Positions 21,995 to 22,544 of a stretch of 22,544 bases of DNA are shown piece by piece (positions within the stretch are counted from its first letter, which is position 1; every line of letters begins with the position of its first letter). The stretch is taken from NCBI GenBank assembly GCA_034189325.1, contig JAXHUM010000059.1:1-22544 (forward strand). Direction: 5' to 3'. The position numbers were made by a program, and so were the translations under genes. The notes under the pieces are model-generated. The model searched no databases and was not told where the DNA came from. It saw only the letters and a list, made by a program, of their open reading frames with translations. The stretch is from JAXHUM01 sp034189325. GTDB lineage: Bacteria; Desulfobacterota; DSM-4660; Desulfatiglandales; Desulfatiglandaceae.

Positions 21995-22544
21995 ATGAGT
22001 GTGAAACCTTGGAAATTAATTTCGAGCAGATTGGATAGGGCCAACCATATCCTGAGTATTAGAACCGACAAGGCCCTGTCCCCCCGTACAGGACGGGCAC
22101 ACAGATTCTTTGTGCTGGAGTCTTCTGAGTGGGTAAATGTCATACCTATAACGCCCCAGAATGAGGTGGTCATGGTAAGCCAGTATAGACACGGTATAAG
22201 AGAGATTACTCTTGAAACCCCGGGCGGAGTTGTTGAGCCGACCGACAGTCCTGAAGAGGCGGCAAAAAGAGAGCTTTTCGAAGAAACCGGATACCAGGCT
22301 TCTGAGATGATCCCTTTGCAGAGCGTACACGCCAACCCAGCGATTCAGAACAACCGATGCTGGTTTTTTCTCGCCAGAGATGTCTTTCTCGCCGGGAACC
22401 AGCAACAGGACGACAAGGAGGATATTGATGTCATGACCCTGCCGCTCGATGACATCCCTCGGCTTATTCGGGAAGGGCGGATCACCCACTCATTGGTCTT
22501 GGCCGCCTTTTGCATGTATTATACGGAGTTTCAATTTGAGACTT
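21995..22544 (+). CDS. Nudix hydrolase, ADP-ribose pyrophosphatase type (5' part)
   Basis: 183 complete codons are visible and no stop occurs, so the gene continues past the window. The Nudix box is at 78-100, read as GVVEPTD, SPEEAAK, RELFEETGY; the first catalytic Glu of the G-x5-E pattern is Asp here, while the REL-x-EE-x-G core is intact. VIPITPQNEVVMVSQYRHG and ETPGGVVE place it nearest the ADP-ribose pyrophosphatase (NudF) group, which cleaves ADP-ribose or nucleoside-diphosphate sugars. AAGGAG lies 7 bases before the ATG, four bases after the helicase stop, so the two are probably one transcript. A partner substrate is not evident from the neighbourhood. Confidence 0.9.
   Translation, partial: MSVKPWKLISSRLDRANHILSIRTDKALSPRTGRAHRFFVLESSEWVNVIPITPQNEVVMVSQYRHGIREITLETPGGVVEPTDSPEEAAKRELFEETGYQASEMIPLQSVHANPAIQNNRCWFFLARDVFLAGNQQQDDKEDIDVMTLPLDDIPRLIREGRITHSLVLAAFCMYYTEFQFET

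Noticed and set aside
22016..22489. A 157-codon minus-strand open frame
   Set aside because: It is antisense to the Nudix gene, which has a full Nudix box and a good ribosome site.
1..22544. CRISPR arrays, tRNA or rRNA genes, insertion sequences, attachment sites
   Set aside because: No spaced direct repeats, cloverleaf-like sequence, transposase or integrase motif, or target-site duplication was seen on reading both strands.

Overview
The window looks like a chromosomal segment of an anaerobic deltaproteobacterium (Desulfobacterota, of the sulfate-reducing or syntrophic aromatic-degrading type). Four things point there: a tungsten-type aldehyde:ferredoxin oxidoreductase with its own ferredoxin, a second free-standing ferredoxin, CoA-ester ring-degradation-type crotonases, and a def-fmt-DUF116-rsmB operon. 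The taxonomic call is inference from gene content, because no rRNA or tRNA gene is present.

Layout. 1-2998 (+): the 3' end of a cytochrome c assembly (CcsA/HemX-like) gene, then hemA, a short moaE-like gene, moaC and cutA. 3096-3890 (-): an OmpA-type coiled-coil lipoprotein. 4059-7837: a small catabolic-looking island holding a crotonase with a C-terminal zinc ribbon (-), a 552-bp divergent intergenic region, a BadI/MenB-type ring hydrolase (+), a 2x[4Fe-4S] ferredoxin (+) and a CtBP-like 2-hydroxyacid dehydrogenase (+). 7916-10693 (-): kdsC and recD2. 10778-11512 (+): a six-helix membrane protein of unknown function. 11532-13727 (-): ferredoxin plus AOR-family oxidoreductase. 13892-17649 (-): def, fmt, DUF116 and rsmB. 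18092-18292 (+): a cold-shock protein with a promoter, a long structured leader and a terminator. 18496-18912 (+): a secreted DUF2914 protein. 18924-19946 (-): mltG. 20053-22544 (+): a DinG/XPD-type helicase followed by a Nudix hydrolase that runs off the window end.

Most genes are housekeeping: tetrapyrrole and molybdopterin synthesis, translation initiation and N-terminal processing, rRNA methylation, LPS Kdo synthesis, cell-wall growth and DNA repair. The accessory content is the 4059-7837 island and the AOR pair. The island combines an intact-looking hydratase, a hydrolase that keeps the three residues I associate with 2-ketocyclohexanecarboxyl-CoA hydrolase, a low-potential electron carrier and an NAD-dependent dehydrogenase. 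It contains no menaquinone genes. My best reading is an alicyclic or aromatic acyl-CoA degradation module that I cannot match to a described operon. The AOR has an Asp where the family's third cluster-ligand Cys normally sits.
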